From NCBI GenBank assembly GCA_001600095.1, contig BCIX01000001.1, forward strand, positions 6,721,198 through 6,785,197: a DNA stretch of 64,000 bases. The letters run 5' to 3'. How positions within the stretch are numbered: the first letter of the stretch is position 1; the number at the start of each line of letters is the position of its first letter. Positions 23,089 through 34,810 of the stretch are shown one piece after another. The translations under genes and the position numbers were made by a program. This DNA comes from Bullera alba (lineage: Eukaryota; Basidiomycota; Tremellomycetes; Tremellales; Bulleraceae). Below the pieces are notes generated by a model. The model was given only the letters and a program-made list of their open reading frames with translations, had not been told where the DNA came from and did not search any database.

Positions 23089-23558
23089 ATGTTCGGCACC
23101 AGCACCAACCTAACCATCTGGACAGAGGGCATTCTGCGATCGGATGGCACCGGCACTGTGCACCCTGTGGAGAGATGGCCTCGCGATATCGCAGGCACTG
23201 GCTATGACACCATCAAAGGCAAAGAATACGAAATCGACTGGAAGATCACTGACGGGACTCTTACGATGACTCCACAAGAAGGCCGTCAACAACCCGAACT
23301 TGAGTACCTACTTCGAGAGCCCTCTTCGATCAGAAAGGCCATCAAAAAAAGGGTGTCGGAGCATCAGTAGATCTTTCGGACTACGAGGTGAAGTCCATCT
23401 TTGGTCTAGTGACCGGCAACACCACTGCCGCCAAGGAAGGGAACCTCGATACCCAGGGCAGCTTGGGCGCGATGACCTGGGCAGTCGAGTAAGTGATGTC
23501 TGATAGAGTCAGATGCTGTTTTGCTGATAGTTGCTTCGATAGCCTCCAGACCAAGTAG
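23089..23558 (+). pseudogene. Unknown small protein family, copy 1 (frameshifted)
   Basis: I do not recognise this family. The ATG frame starts MFGTSTNL and runs 93 codons to a TAG at 23368-23370. Homology to copy 2 then continues in another frame (VDLSDYEVKSIFG...GSLGAMTWAV) and passes through a 54-nt intron (23489-23542) to a TAG at 23556-23558. The break coincides with a run of seven A at 23344-23350; eight A, or a one-base backward slip of the ribosome, would restore the frame and give about 140 residues. No signal peptide or membrane segment is visible; the sequence looks soluble, with motifs LRSDGTGTVHPVE and KEYEIDWKITDGTLTMTP. Conserved splice sites and a TATA element argue for a gene recently or still functional. 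The alternatives are sequencing error, a real pseudogene, or programmed frameshifting. Confidence 0.6.
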
Positions 23559-24550
23559 GTCCGCAACGGATTACCCCACACAGTAGACTCTCAAGTCTCA
23601 TGTGGGACTAGGAGTCGGGGTATGATAGCGCAGGGGACGGGACCGGCTGGCGAGGCAGTGACCAGAGTAGAGGTAGTATGATAGATGGGTAGAGGCCGTT
23701 GGCAATGCGCCAAGTGATGCGAGTGATGGGTACTGAGTTGCTACGCTGTTCCGACTTCCCAGGCGTATCAACTGCAGCTTCTTTGAGACTGGCTGAAGTC
23801 ATGTCTTTTTCCGCGGGGTTAGATCAATCATCAGTCCAATCGTCCAGAAAAGGTATCGCCCATCGGGTATGGAGCAAGCGGAACAGGGAAGTGAGGGACT
23901 GGGAGGGTCGCGGGTTGACAACTTGACCCCAATGCGCGCAGCGGTTCCATGAGTTGGACTTGGATCGCAGCATTGACTGTCTACTGTATCGCGATTCGCA
24001 CTACTCATGACGAGGTCAGCCACAGAAGTGAGCCGGGAGTGCGACGAGAGGCGACGGATATATGTCAACATTAACCGTTGACATGACCCCGTGGGATACA
24101 CCCAAAGGATGTCACCCTTCACGATCGATCGCACGCCAGCGCTCGTTTAGTTGCTCGCTCCACTATCTGCGAGAAAGCGCGTCAGACCCGAATGCCCATG
24201 TGAGTGATGTGTTTGAACTCTTGAGGGAGGAGCATCCTAACGATAGTACTGATACCAGTGGACCGTTCACAGTCGATGGCCGCTCGCTGGACACATCCAC
24301 CTCGCGTTTCGATGCTGTCATAAGTGGATTGCCTTACAAGGGAGGAGACCGGAAATTGTTTTGCTGTATTTAACACGGGTCGCGATTGAAGGAGAGGGCG
24401 AAGGCCTACATGCGAGCAGTGGCGAGCAGTACGGCTTGTAAGCCCCATAAAAAGCCCCTGAAGACTTGAAAATCTCTCCTACAGATTCATCACATTCGCG
24501 CATTCACATCACCACTCACCAGACGTAACCGGCGATCAAGCTCAGCAAAC
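23559..24550. other. Intergenic region between the tandem copies
   Basis: About 990 bases. An ATG-initiated frame of about 100 codons exists near 24063-24373 but matches nothing I know and has no paralogue in the window. The TATA-like element of copy 2 lies at its right end. Confidence 0.5.
24447..24454 (+). promoter_or_regulatory. TATA-like element upstream of unknown gene copy 2
   Basis: ATAAAAAG about 100 bp before the ATG at 24551, followed by C/A-rich leader sequence (CATCACCACTCACCAG). Confidence 0.45.
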
Positions 24551-24998
24551 ATGTACGGCACTGACTCCAACATCACAGTCAACCTCTGCGAGGTGATGGC
24601 ACCGGCTCTGTACACTCTGTCGAGCCGCTGCCGCGTGTTGATGGTATCAGTTCCGGAGTTGTGAGTGGCAAGGATTACGAAGTCGATTGGGAGATCATCG
24701 ACAACACTTTGAAGATGACTCCTCGACCCGGGTACAGTCAGCCGTCCATGGAATACCTCAGTCAAAAACCGAGCGTTCTTGCCGAAGCCATCAGCGGTAA
24801 ACACGCCCCGCCAGTAGACCTCTCCAGATATGAGGTCAAGTCCATATTTGGCCGGGTGAGTGTGAACACTCCGGCTGCGCTGCCGAAGGGCCAAGGCACT
24901 GAAGGCAGTCTGGGCGCATTGACGTGGGCGGTCAGGTGAGTGGCTCATCGAACCCCGATGACTCAACAGCTGACGCGGCCTGCCGTAGCCCGAAGTAA
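24551..24998 (+). pseudogene. Unknown small protein family, copy 2 (frameshifted near the N-terminus)
   Basis: A diverged tandem paralogue of the gene at 23089-23558. The ATG frame (MYGTDSNITV) meets TGA at 24662-24664, because about 10 nt present in copy 1 are missing around 24578-24588. After that point the homologous frame is open: LRGDGTGSVHSVE, KDYEVDWEIIDNTLKMTP, DLSRYEVKSIFG and GSLGALTWAV. A 53-nt intron at 24936-24988 has exactly the same position and phase as in copy 1, and the product ends SPK before TAA at 24996-24998. By eye about half of the aligned residues are identical, so the duplication is not recent. No ATG is available in the downstream frame, so as read this copy cannot make the full protein unless an unseen 5' exon exists. 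Confidence 0.55.
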
Positions 24999-26417
24999 GA
25001 CTACCTCAAGATGCTATTGCTTACCTGACAGCTGACAAGCTGCCGAGGTGAAGCGATCGGAGCAAAGATCGAGAGATATAGGATGTCGATGGAAGTATGG
25101 GTACCGGCGCCGAAGACGTAGTGGTATTAGTGGGATGCATTGAGTGACGAGAATGACGGCGCCAAGACATACCGTAGTGAGGGTGTGGTCTGGTCTGGTC
25201 TAACGCGGATGTTCAGTATATGTAATTATGTGTCGGTCGGTGGACAGGAGTACAAGACAGGCTCTCTGAGGCAGCAAGCAGGCCTGGACCAACGTGCGAC
25301 GACGAGTTCCATGATGCAGCGTGTCATGATTGTGTTGGCGGGTCTGGGAGAAGATGCGGGTCTGAGCGAAGACTCATAGAAGCCTATACCGATGGCGGTC
25401 ATCCACTTGTCCTGTGGTAGTGGAGAAGTCTGGTAGAAGGTGGACCGACGACAGTGGTAGCCCTGGGGCCTGGTCGATGGATCTCCCGAGGTGCACCAGG
25501 CTCCACCTGAGCTGGATTTGTCGTTAAGACGAAGTGGTGTCCAAATTGCGTCAGCAGCTGGTGATCAGGCGTGGATTGGCGCAACACAGAAAGGTGAAGG
25601 TCCCCAGAGGTCCCGGCCAAAATGGCAACAAGACCGAGGAGTCGGATCGTCTCCGCCAATCGGAACAATCGGGACAATCGGAACAGATCGACGCGAACCG
25701 TGACAGTGACGCGATTCGTTGCTTTCAATGAGTGATTCGAAACTCAGTTGAGCTCACTGGCTCTCACTGGATGTCAGGCGACTCTTGCTCGGGCCTACCT
25801 CCGGTCCTGCCGAACCAAGTCCAGTATACGCCACAAGCTTGGTCCAAGCTTGGTTCAAGCTCCCAACAGACGTAATGAATCCGACCCGACCGAGCCTCTT
25901 CAGGTCTCTTCCCGTGTTCCCAAGATCCCATCCCAGACGAGGCCCCATATGGCACAAGCGGACGACGAGACTTCGAGGCAGAACTACATACCCGGATATG
26001 TGAGCGACATGGACGCAAAATCACGCCTTCAATCTCGGCAAAGCGGGACTAGCGTCTTTCTGGTGCAGTGATTAGAAGACGGTAAGCTAATTTCGCCGAA
26101 GCTCATCATCGCGGCTGCTTAGCACGTCTCACCATTTCACCGAGTGGTGAAGATTGAATGGTGGAAGATAGTGCCTATCCTGGCGCTCGTCGCGTCATAT
26201 CGCTCGCAAGCGTTGGATCAGCTTGGACATGGCTCACATATGTCCTCCGCTACCCTTCCGGTCCGGTGGGATCCTGCGGACTGATGAAGCACGTCAAGCG
26301 AGACAGCCATGGCGACCCAGCGCAAGAACCGAACAGAATGTTCGTCTATCCACATATATGAGCCACAGGAGGTCTTTCAGAGAGATAGCCCATCTGACCA
26401 TTTCTCATTCCTTAACC
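24999..26417. other. Gene-poor region upstream of the permease
   Basis: 1.4 kb with no supported gene. It contains short reiterations such as GGAACAATCGGGACAATCGG near 25663 and GGTCCAAGCTTGGTTCAAGC near 25840. A CACATATATGAG element about 70 bp before 26418 may be the permease TATA box. Confidence 0.5.
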
Positions 26418-28578
26418 ATGTCCGAGTTTGGCCGCGAGACCAAGACCCAAGCTGTCGTCGAGGCTGCGACAGCTGATCCTTCATCACACTTCTTCGTCGA
26501 GGGTCGAAAAGATTTCTATGTGGGTCAAATCGCAGAAAATGGGGGAGGTCAGTCGTATCAGCACGCAGACGGTGCACCGGTGGAAACTCGGTCACCTCTG
26601 GGCTACAATGTCGGTTTCTGGACGGCAACTTTCCTCAACGTATCGATGTTGATCGGCACGGGTATCTTTTCTACTCGTGAGTCGTGCAGATCATCCTGCA
26701 GTTGGCTTGACTGACATTTTGTAGCCGCCGGGATCCTCCGGGGGACTGGCTCGGTCGGCCTGAGTCTGATCTTTTGGGTGCTTGGATGGCTCATCTCACT
26801 CTCTGGTATCTCGGTATACCTCGAGCTCACCTCGTACTTCCCTTCGAGATCCGGTGCGGAGGTGGTGTATCTGGAGCAAGCCTTCCCTCGTCCCAAATAC
26901 TTTTTCCCCGTCGCCTTCGCTTTCCAGACCATTGTCCTGTCTTTCAACAGCAGTAACGCTATCGGTAAGTGAGAGCAAGAGTCTCAGGATCTAACTCGTT
27001 CTAGTACTCGCTGGGTACATCTTCAGGATGACGGACTACACGCCTTCAGACTGGCAGACCAAGGGAGTCGCCATTGCTGGTTTCACCATCGCAATTCTCC
27101 GTGAGTCTCGAAACAGTAGTAGTACAGTGGTTACATACTCACGGGATGAACGCAGCTGTCGTCTTCAGCACAGGGTTCTCTCTAAAAGTCGCAAACGTGC
27201 TTGGCGTGGTCAAGGTGCTTACTCTGCTCTTGTGAGTTACCCGACCACCCATTGATTCAGGGGAGCAATCGCTTATCGATTATCCAGTATCACGATCACT
27301 GGCTTTGTCGTCCTTGGCGGTAACTTCAGTAAGGACAAGGTTGCCGATCCACACAGCAATTTCAAAAACGCTTTCAACGGCACCAGCTCGGACGCATACA
27401 ACATCTCCAACGCCTTGGTCAACATCATCTTTTCTTACGGTGGCTACACCAACTCGTTCAATCTCGCCAATGAGGTTAAAAACCCAGTCCGCACGATCAA
27501 GCACAGTGCCACCCTGGCCGTATCAGTCGTCTTTGTCCTGTACTTCCTCGTTAACATTGCTTACTTTGCTGCCAGTAAGTGTCAATGATCTTCAGATGGA
27601 AGGAACACGTATTAAGACCTCTGCAGTCCCTAAAATCGACATCATCGCCTCGAACCAAGTCACGGCGACGTTGTTCTTTTCCCGACTTTTCGGCTCGAAA
27701 GCCGCAAAAGGCCTGACCATTCTGCCAGTCTTCAGCGCTGCTGGAAACATCATGACCGTCGTGATTGGTCATGCCCGGATGATGAGAGAAACTGGAAGGT
27801 GAGTCGCATCGGAACAAGCACATGCTGACAGTGATAGACAAGGAGTCGTTCCATTCTCCAAGTTCTGGATCTCAACTAGGCCGTTCGGCACCCCTCTCGG
27901 TCCGGTTCTCTTCATCTGGGGTATCACCATTGTGATGATTGTCGCCCCTCCAGCTGGATCCGCATTCAACTTCAGTGAGTCTTGTCACTCTGTGGAACCT
28001 TCGCATGACTGATGATGTACCTATAGTTGTCGCGCTGTCCAACTACCCCTCCTCGTTCTTCCTTGCACTCATGACAATCGGATTATTCTTCATCCGTCGA
28101 CAGCGAAAAGCGCTTGGTCTTCCTAGGACGGAATACCGAAGCTGGACGTTTGTCGCCGTCTTCTTCACCCTCGTCAATGTCTTCTTGATCGTCATGCCAT
28201 GGGTCCCGCCCAAGGCCGGCATCAATGCCTCGGCCTTCGGGTTCTTCTATGCCGCTTCGAGTTTGACGGGTCTAGGACTGTGAGTGAGATTGCCATGTCT
28301 GATCAGGGTCAAGCTGAGAATGATGTAGAATTGGCGCGTGCGGCGTGTATTACCTCCTGTGGATCAAGCTCCTACCCAAATGGGGTCGATACCATATCCG
28401 CCCGTCCATCCTTCGTCTCGACGACGGCGCTATCGCACATCAGCTCGTCAAAGTCCCCAATGCCGAGGTCGAACGGTGGGACAGGGAGCACGACCCTGCT
28501 GGAGCGTCGATCAATGGAGAAAGTGGAGCTTCCAGCGTGACGTCGGATGAGTTGGATGATCAAAAGGAAAAGTATTAG
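26418..28578 (+). CDS. Amino-acid permease of the APC superfamily (MUP1-like)
   Basis: Plasma-membrane amino-acid importer. The closest family I recognise is the fungal high-affinity methionine permease group (Mup1/Mup3, LAT-like). About 600 residues from nine or so exons. A hydrophilic N-terminus of about 70 residues precedes TM1 with the substrate-contact motif MLIGTGIFSTPAGIL; about 12 membrane segments follow, including IFWVLGWLISLSGISVYLEL, the conserved loop NEVKNPVRTIK after TM6, and VFSAAGNIMTVVIGHARMMRE around TM8. The C-terminal tail is acidic and Ser-rich, ending DELDDQKEKY, with lysines that could serve for ubiquitin-dependent downregulation as known for Mup1 (inference). The ATG at 26418 (MSEFGRETKTQ) is in frame with a full TM1. 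It lies in the sparse region next to an FAD monooxygenase and an OPT transporter. Confidence 0.88.
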
Positions 28579-29376
28579 ATGCGGTGCCCGGTGCACTACT
28601 TCTCAATTGTCAGCTAAGGAGAGGGAGGTTGTTTTGTCTCATTCTCTCTGTTTGATTCCAAGTTCTAGTGCTATGCAGTTGCTTTGGGATGCCCCACCAC
28701 GATCGTAGTATGGTGCCGAGTATAGGGATGTCGAGGGCCTACATGTAGAGGCAGAGTACGGTAGCTAGTGGACCACTGGTGCGGAGCCATTAGCTCGCCC
28801 AAACCGTATGATCTAAGCGCTTCGTAATGGCAGACTAGAATCTCGGGTTGGCGAGGAGAAGGTTGACAACTCCGATGAGAAATGATACTAATCAGCTCCC
28901 CGACTGAGGCCCACCGCTAGAATTGCAATTATATTCTGGCTTTCCTTCTTTTGCGCTTTGCTCGCTTCCTCTCCTCGCAGTCCGACACCGCAGAGCCTCC
29001 CGGCCCCAAAAATCTCCCAGCCATGCTTCGCAACGGGTCGGAGCGATAGTACAAATTGCCCGACAGGCACTTCATCCGCCCACACATCAAGTGGGCCATC
29101 TGGCAGCATCTGGCGTGCTTCGCAGCAATCTTCTTCCCCGCTCTAGCTGCTAGCTCTGACGCCAGCAAGTACCCGGATTTAACCTTTTCGAGCACTGATC
29201 TCGTCATTCTTATCAGCTTCGGACCTTCGGGCAAACCCGAAGATTACAGATTTAGAACTGTGATCCGTCGATCCGTCGATGCGATTGCGAGGAGTAGTGA
29301 GGTTACGTGAAGGATCTCCTGCTACCCGCTTGATCATGCTTGCTTTCTTGGCTAGTAGTAGCAACTGACATCCAAC
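28579..29376. other. Intergenic region between permease and monooxygenase
   Basis: About 800 bases containing the permease 3' end and the monooxygenase promoter. The open frames on both strands overlap each other and show no family features. No repeats of note. Confidence 0.5.
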
Positions 29377-31007
29377 ATGCCGTCTCAGAAACAGCGTCTG
29401 CAAGTAGCCGTGATAGGAGCTGGTCCAGGTGGATTGGCCGCTGCCATACACCTCCTGCGGCAGCCGCTGGTGTCTGTTCAGGTGTTTGACAAGGCTAGAG
29501 AGCTACGGGAAGTTGGAGCGGTGAGCTGGGCGGGGATGATCCCGAGACAATGATCGCTGAGATAGTGAACAGGGGATAGCTATTAATGAGAACACCTGGA
29601 GGCATTTACAGCTGCTTGGAGCTGCCGAAGAGATTGAGCAGTTCTCAACGAGGGGCGATGGTAACAAGATCGCTGTTGAACATAGGTGAGTGATCAGAGG
29701 TCAGTCTGGGCTGACTGGCAGGAATGGTCTAACGGGAAAAGTCCTTGATCGAAAGTACCAGTCGGGTGAGATAGCTCATCCCTCTTCAGGGGCCAACGCT
29801 GAACGATAGGATAGTCGATCCGTCAAAACCTCCAACGGTGCGGATTGAGCGGACCAAGCTGCAACAGGCTCTGTTGTCCAAGTTGCCACAAGGTTTCGTC
29901 CAGCTGTCGAAGGGCCTGTCGAAGATTGTTGAGACTGAGGAGGCGATACACTTGGAGTTTCAGGACGGTACGACCGCTGGGCCCTTTGATTTGGTCATAG
30001 GAGCAGACGGAATTCGTTCCGTTGGTATGCTCCTTATATGAGCCTGGAGGTTTCGCTGATCAATCCATCAGGTTGTACGACAGCACGCCTTTCCTGAGCA
30101 CCGTTTATCGTACACTGGCAAAGTCGCCTACCGTGTCCTCATCCCACAGTCAGATGTAGAGCACATACAAGGCATTCCAGCCGGTCCCTGTTTCTGGCAC
30201 ACCAAGAACACACACGTCTACACCCAGCCATTGGACAACGGCTTGTTTGAGATAGCCACAAGAGCGGTCGTTAGCGAGGAGAAGGGCAGTAAAGTCAGCT
30301 GGGGTCAGGAGATCTCAAGGTCCGAGGTGGTCGACCAATACGATGTAGGTGGATGTCGAATTGTAGTCGCTAACTGTACAGAACTACTGCGATATCATCA
30401 GACAAGTCGTCAACACCCCAAAGACATGGCTGGAATTCGCCATGTTTGGCGGGAGTCGTCTGGAGTCCGTGGTCAGCGGAGGGAGGATTGCGCTGTTGGG
30501 CGATGCGTCACATCGTGAGTCACCCCTGATGTTCAAATAGTACAAGGCTAAACTAGGTTAGCCCTTTCTGGAGCGTTTGGATCTGGAGCCGCCTTCGCTT
30601 TCGAGGATGCCTTCGTCCTGGCAAAGGCATTGGAGGAGGTGTTAAAGAGGGATCTCGAAGTCTCCGTTGCTTTGTCAACTTACGACGCTGTGCGCCTCCC
30701 GCGATACAAGGATCTGGTGAGGAGGATCAATTAGCCGGTATTCTGAGACTTGCTAACACCCTCAGTATGGCGTACTTGCGAGCTACGGCACTCACGCGCA
30801 GCAAGCGGAGAGTGATAGTCAGGATGAGAACGATTACATCAACCGACTTGTCACGAGCAATGCCAGCACGGACAACAACTTCATATACAAATACGACGTG
30901 AGTAACGGACCGACCTTATGACCCAGGCCTCTGACGGTGGCTCGATCCCGACCTCTAGGTGACCAAAGTTTGGGATGAAGTGGTGAAGCAGACTTGGGCG
31001 CAGTGAA
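29377..31007 (+). CDS. FAD-dependent monooxygenase (salicylate hydroxylase-like)
   Basis: A group A flavoprotein aromatic hydroxylase of about 430 residues, with eight or so introns. The N-terminal Rossmann motif VAVIGAGPGGLAAAIHL binds FAD. VFDKARELREVGAGIAINEN follows, then the DG motif DLVIGADGIRS (about 29990) and the second FAD motif ALLGDASHPLSGAFGSGAA (about 30500-30590, with an intron after the His codon). There is no transmembrane segment or secretion signal, so it is probably cytosolic. It would use NAD(P)H and oxygen on a phenolic or similar ring substrate; the actual substrate cannot be told. Kynurenine 3-monooxygenase and secondary-metabolite hydroxylases share this fold and are alternatives. 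It is flanked by two nutrient transporters, which may suggest a catabolic role, but no ring-cleavage enzyme is in the window. Confidence 0.88.
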
Positions 31008-31236
31008 ATAGATCAGGCCAGGTCTCAGGTGGTGGCCTTCTAGATGTTAGCATGCAATATACGATACCGAGCCGTTTGGAGTGCATGTATGTATGGCTTA
31101 TAGCGCTCGTCTCAGTCCTGCACTTCATACCACTGCTTAGACGATCAAACGCTTGAGCCTTAATGCCTTTCTAGGCATCGTGTACGCCCTGAGGTCACTA
31201 GTCATTATATGCATGCTGTCTGGCTCTATAAGACGC

Positions 31237-33802
31237 TCATGGCATAGGGCAGTGATCGATATAACCGTCAGAATTACCCCACCAGATCGGGAATGGATGT
31301 TGAGACCCGGCAGCGCCAAACACGGCGAATGACAAGATGAAGATACAGAGCAAACTTCCTCCGTCCAACGCCGCGGTGACCAAGTACGAGTAGTCTCTGT
31401 AGATTCGGGGCCGGTAGTTTCGGAGGTAGTATTGAACGAACAGTCCGGAGGCGATGATACTGGAGACGGGTGATGTCTGAGTCTGCTGGAACCCCAAGAG
31501 ACCGGAATAGACGGTAAGGGTGGGCAGGTTGATATCTCTAAGATCGAGTCCGCGAATTCGGGGGACAAACTGATATCAGCGTGATCCAGATCGACAGACT
31601 CACATGGACAATGATTCGATGGACCAACACAGCCGCGAAACCGATAGCCAGACCGATGGGAACAAGGTAGTATCGGCCTGCGGCAGTGTAGAGATCCGAG
31701 GCAAGAGCCCAAGTAGTCGCTTGGTTGTTGAGAGATTGGAAACTGGCCCCACTCCACGCATAGTTTCCATTCGAGTTGAGCAAGAGGTCGCGATGCTCGT
31801 TGACAATTGAAATCATGACGACGTAGTTGATGAACGCTCCAAAGACTGTCCCCCAGACCTGGGTCAAGAACATAGTGCGGTAGGGGATTTTGACTGTCGT
31901 CAGCTCGTTGCTACTGAGACTCAACTCACGATAGGAACCAAGTTTGAGATCTCCTGCCAGATTCAAGCTTTGCGCGATCAGACTGTGTGACCAAGCGGTG
32001 AAGTAAAGGTTACCCAAAGGATGACCAGGAGCGATGACTCCTCCCAGCATCTTGCAAAGCTGGTTTGTCGCGATACCATCACCGAAACGAGAGTACAGAA
32101 TAGCGCTCTGACATTAGCTCTTTCAGACGAATGCGACTCACGAAAGGCGCGATGAAGGCTCCAATGACCAGAGCGGAGACGTAGCCACCAACACCGAGTC
32201 CGACGTTCGCTTTGAGGACAACCACCAAACCAAAGACAAACGAGACGACGAGCATCACGACATACCACCACCAGGGGGTATCCTTGTATCGCTTCATGGC
32301 GAGGTGATGTCGGTCGGGTGAACCTCCTGCTCGGATGTCTTTGACAGTGCGGAGGATCTGACCGCCCCAGAAGAAGATGCAGTGACCTACAAGGCCGCCA
32401 ATCTGGAGTCAGCTCAATTGAATTGCTTTACTCACCGCCATGTTACCGGTCACCGAGGCCCAGGTGTATGTCGAAGTCAACCAAGGGAGACCATATGCGT
32501 CTAGTGCCTGTCGATCCAGCTTGCCTCTGGTAAAGACTTGCGATACTTGATACACTGAGCCGTCTTCCTTGAGCAGTCGAGTGGACATGAACGGCAATTG
32601 CCTGCCGCCCCAGGCGTTGCCGTAGTACACGCCGATCATCGCAACGTAGCATATCAGGATACCCACAGCGAGGTTGACCTGTCGTCAGCTCTAGCCTGTG
32701 TTTCTCACTTACCTGACGAACGAGTGGAAGAGACGTGGCGAAGGAGGTGATCTTGATGTCAGCTCACAAATACGCATATGTACCTACGTATTGCCAATCG
32801 AAACTGAAGTTGAGGATACCCAGACCCTCGTTGTTGAGCGAACCGCCAAAGATGTTGGTAAGAATCTCTGCCTTGGCACCGGTTGCCTTCATCGACGCCA
32901 GACAGGGTATAGACACCGCGTTGAGCCAAGGGAACATGTAACCCGGGATAATCTGGTACACCGACATGAAGCCGAAGGCGTACCAGAACCAGCGTAGCCT
33001 CTTCGAAGTCTTCAGGTCGGACCAGTGGAGATTCTGTAGAAGAGAGAGAAGAGGGAGCTGAGACCAGTACACTGCCTCTGCATTGTCGACAGTGATCGGT
33101 CGCAGTAGTCCGGTCAAGCCGTAGCCGAATAGGCCGATCGACAGTGTGCCGAGGATGACGACCATGGCTGAGAGCGGGTTGTCCGGGTAGTAGAGGTTCT
33201 GAGTGGTGAACACCTGGATAGAGGCAGTACCGTTGGATGCCGAGCTGGCAGTGATGGCAGCGACCGCGTGTTCTTTCAAGCCGAATGGTCCAGGGTTCAG
33301 AAGGAGCAAGAGCCGGATACGTCTGGGCAAGTCTTTCTTCCCGTGCTGTGTGCGCCAAGATTGAGCAGCCTTGTCCCCACGAGGCAGGATCGCTGCCCAT
33401 GCTCGACCAGCGAACCATATGATCAAACAGATGAAGGAGCCCGAGATTGTAGCCGTAGTGGGCTTGAACTGCAATCAGTCAGCTAAAGCCCGCGCCGATG
33501 GCTTGAGCACTCACCATGTAGATCTGACTGATCGCAGCGTAGAACGCGGCAAACGCAGTGCCGAGTACCATACTCCTCACAGTGATAGCTGCATCTCCAT
33601 CGTCCCGATCGGACAGCATGTACTGCGCGGCATCGGCACCGGTTCGGATGATGCGGTCATCGTCGTCGTCCAGCTCGGATGTTTTCTCTGCCTTGGAGTC
33701 AATCTTCTCAAGCGGTACCGAATGTGCGGGACCGACTATGGGGTCGAACTCGAGCTCGGGCAATCCCAAACTCGTCTCGGGAAGTTTTTCTTTTGACGAC
33801 AT
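31237..33802 (-). CDS. Oligopeptide transporter (OPT family)
   Basis: Proton-coupled importer of small peptides or metal-peptide chelates, of the fungal Isp4/Opt type. About 770 residues in about nine exons. The N-terminus (MSSKEKLPETSLGLPELEFD) is long, hydrophilic and acidic, with ELDDDDDR. The first membrane region is VLGTAFAAFYAAISQIYMFK, followed by about 14 further hydrophobic segments. Family motifs include PGPFGLKEHAV near 33280, NIFGGSLNNEGLGI near 32840, FMSVYQIIPGYMFPWLNAVS near 32930, GYVSALVIGAFIAPF near 32170, KMLGGVIAPGHPLGNLYFTA near 32040 and a late IPIWWGN-like FPIWWGN segment near 31280. The GPFxxKEH motif is diagnostic of OPT proteins. It is convergent with the FAD monooxygenase (229 bp between stops). 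The predicted stop is TGA at 31237-31239. Confidence 0.92.
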
Positions 33803-34754
33803 TTTGCTGGTTGAGGGACTATGAAGTTGAGCATCTTGATTGCTATATGTACCGGGGCCGTCAGCTGTGTGTCGAGTGGCACCTGGTTGCAGCAAAGTTG
33901 CAGAGACTTCATCTGGGCCAATATCGACATGGCGTGATGCAGAGACATGGTCGAACCGCGTTGACCACGGTGGTCAAGAAGTGGTGCACCGCTGCCGGGC
34001 CTTTGGGACTCAACCCTACGGTGATGCGGATTAATCGGGACTTCGCTAAATATACATCGGGTTCGGGTCATGCTGAGCTGAAACGAAGATGGCGTGAGCG
34101 CCCCACGCGGCTTGAATAGATCCGGCGTCAACGTCACACTTTACGCCAGGGAATCCGTATTCCTTGTGGGATAGACGATCGACGTCGATGCTCTGATAGC
34201 TTAATTGGTAGCCAATTCATGCCAATTCGGTCCTGTTGTATTTTCAATCCCTAAGTAACATGCGACAGCCATGCGACTGCATGCCGCATGTTGTTCTGTA
34301 AAGCGTTCGTACAAATGGCGTGCTCACCACTTACAAACGTCCCAGACCAGCTGCCTAGCGATGCCAGCCGCATGTAGTCCTCTGCTGACTGCTGCCCCGC
34401 TCGTGGCATACCGGCCGTATGTACTACCGGGCGCCGGGAGGAAGCGACGGCCGACCACAGACGGCTCTAGATAGTAGACTCTAGCTGGCTACGTCCTGCT
34501 CTGACGATGCGCAGGCTGAGATATGGAGGATTATGCACGATAATGCATCGTCCGACGGATTGGAGTTCGAAATTTGTCGTCGACCAATGTGCTTCGCTTA
34601 ATTAGCCTTCTGTTCGAACGCGGCCTCCGAACTACGGCTGGCTGATGTTGATCCTGTCGGTCCGGAGTAGAGAGAGCTTTCGGACTCGGAGCAATAGAGT
34701 TGTATGCGCTCTGATGACGGTAGACAGCCTCGAGCCAGCTCGAGACGCGGTGCG

Positions 34755-34810
34755 AGGTCAATGTACAATGCTGGACCGCTGGTCAATGCAAGGTCAATGC
34801 GAGGTCGAGG
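34755..34810. repeat. Short direct repeats with GGTCA core
   Basis: GGTCAATG occurs three times (34757, 34781 and 34792) and is followed by GGTCGAGG; the last three units are spaced 11 bp apart. It could be a clustered factor-binding site or chance reiteration. Confidence 0.5.

Noticed and set aside
24063..24373. ATG-initiated frame of about 100 codons between the two unknown gene copies
   Set aside because: No recognisable motif, no paralogue among the tandem copies and no splice pattern; this length is expected by chance at this base composition.
22409..26417. Transposable element in the gene-poor stretch
   Set aside because: No transposase or reverse transcriptase motifs, terminal repeats or target-site duplications could be seen on either strand.
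34190..34258. tRNA-like stretch with a D-arm/A-box-like TAGCTTAATTGGTAG
   Set aside because: The second half has only a partial B box (TTTTCAATCCC), no convincing anticodon or acceptor stem pairing could be drawn, and the middle is a GCCAATTC duplication. A covariance-model scan would decide.
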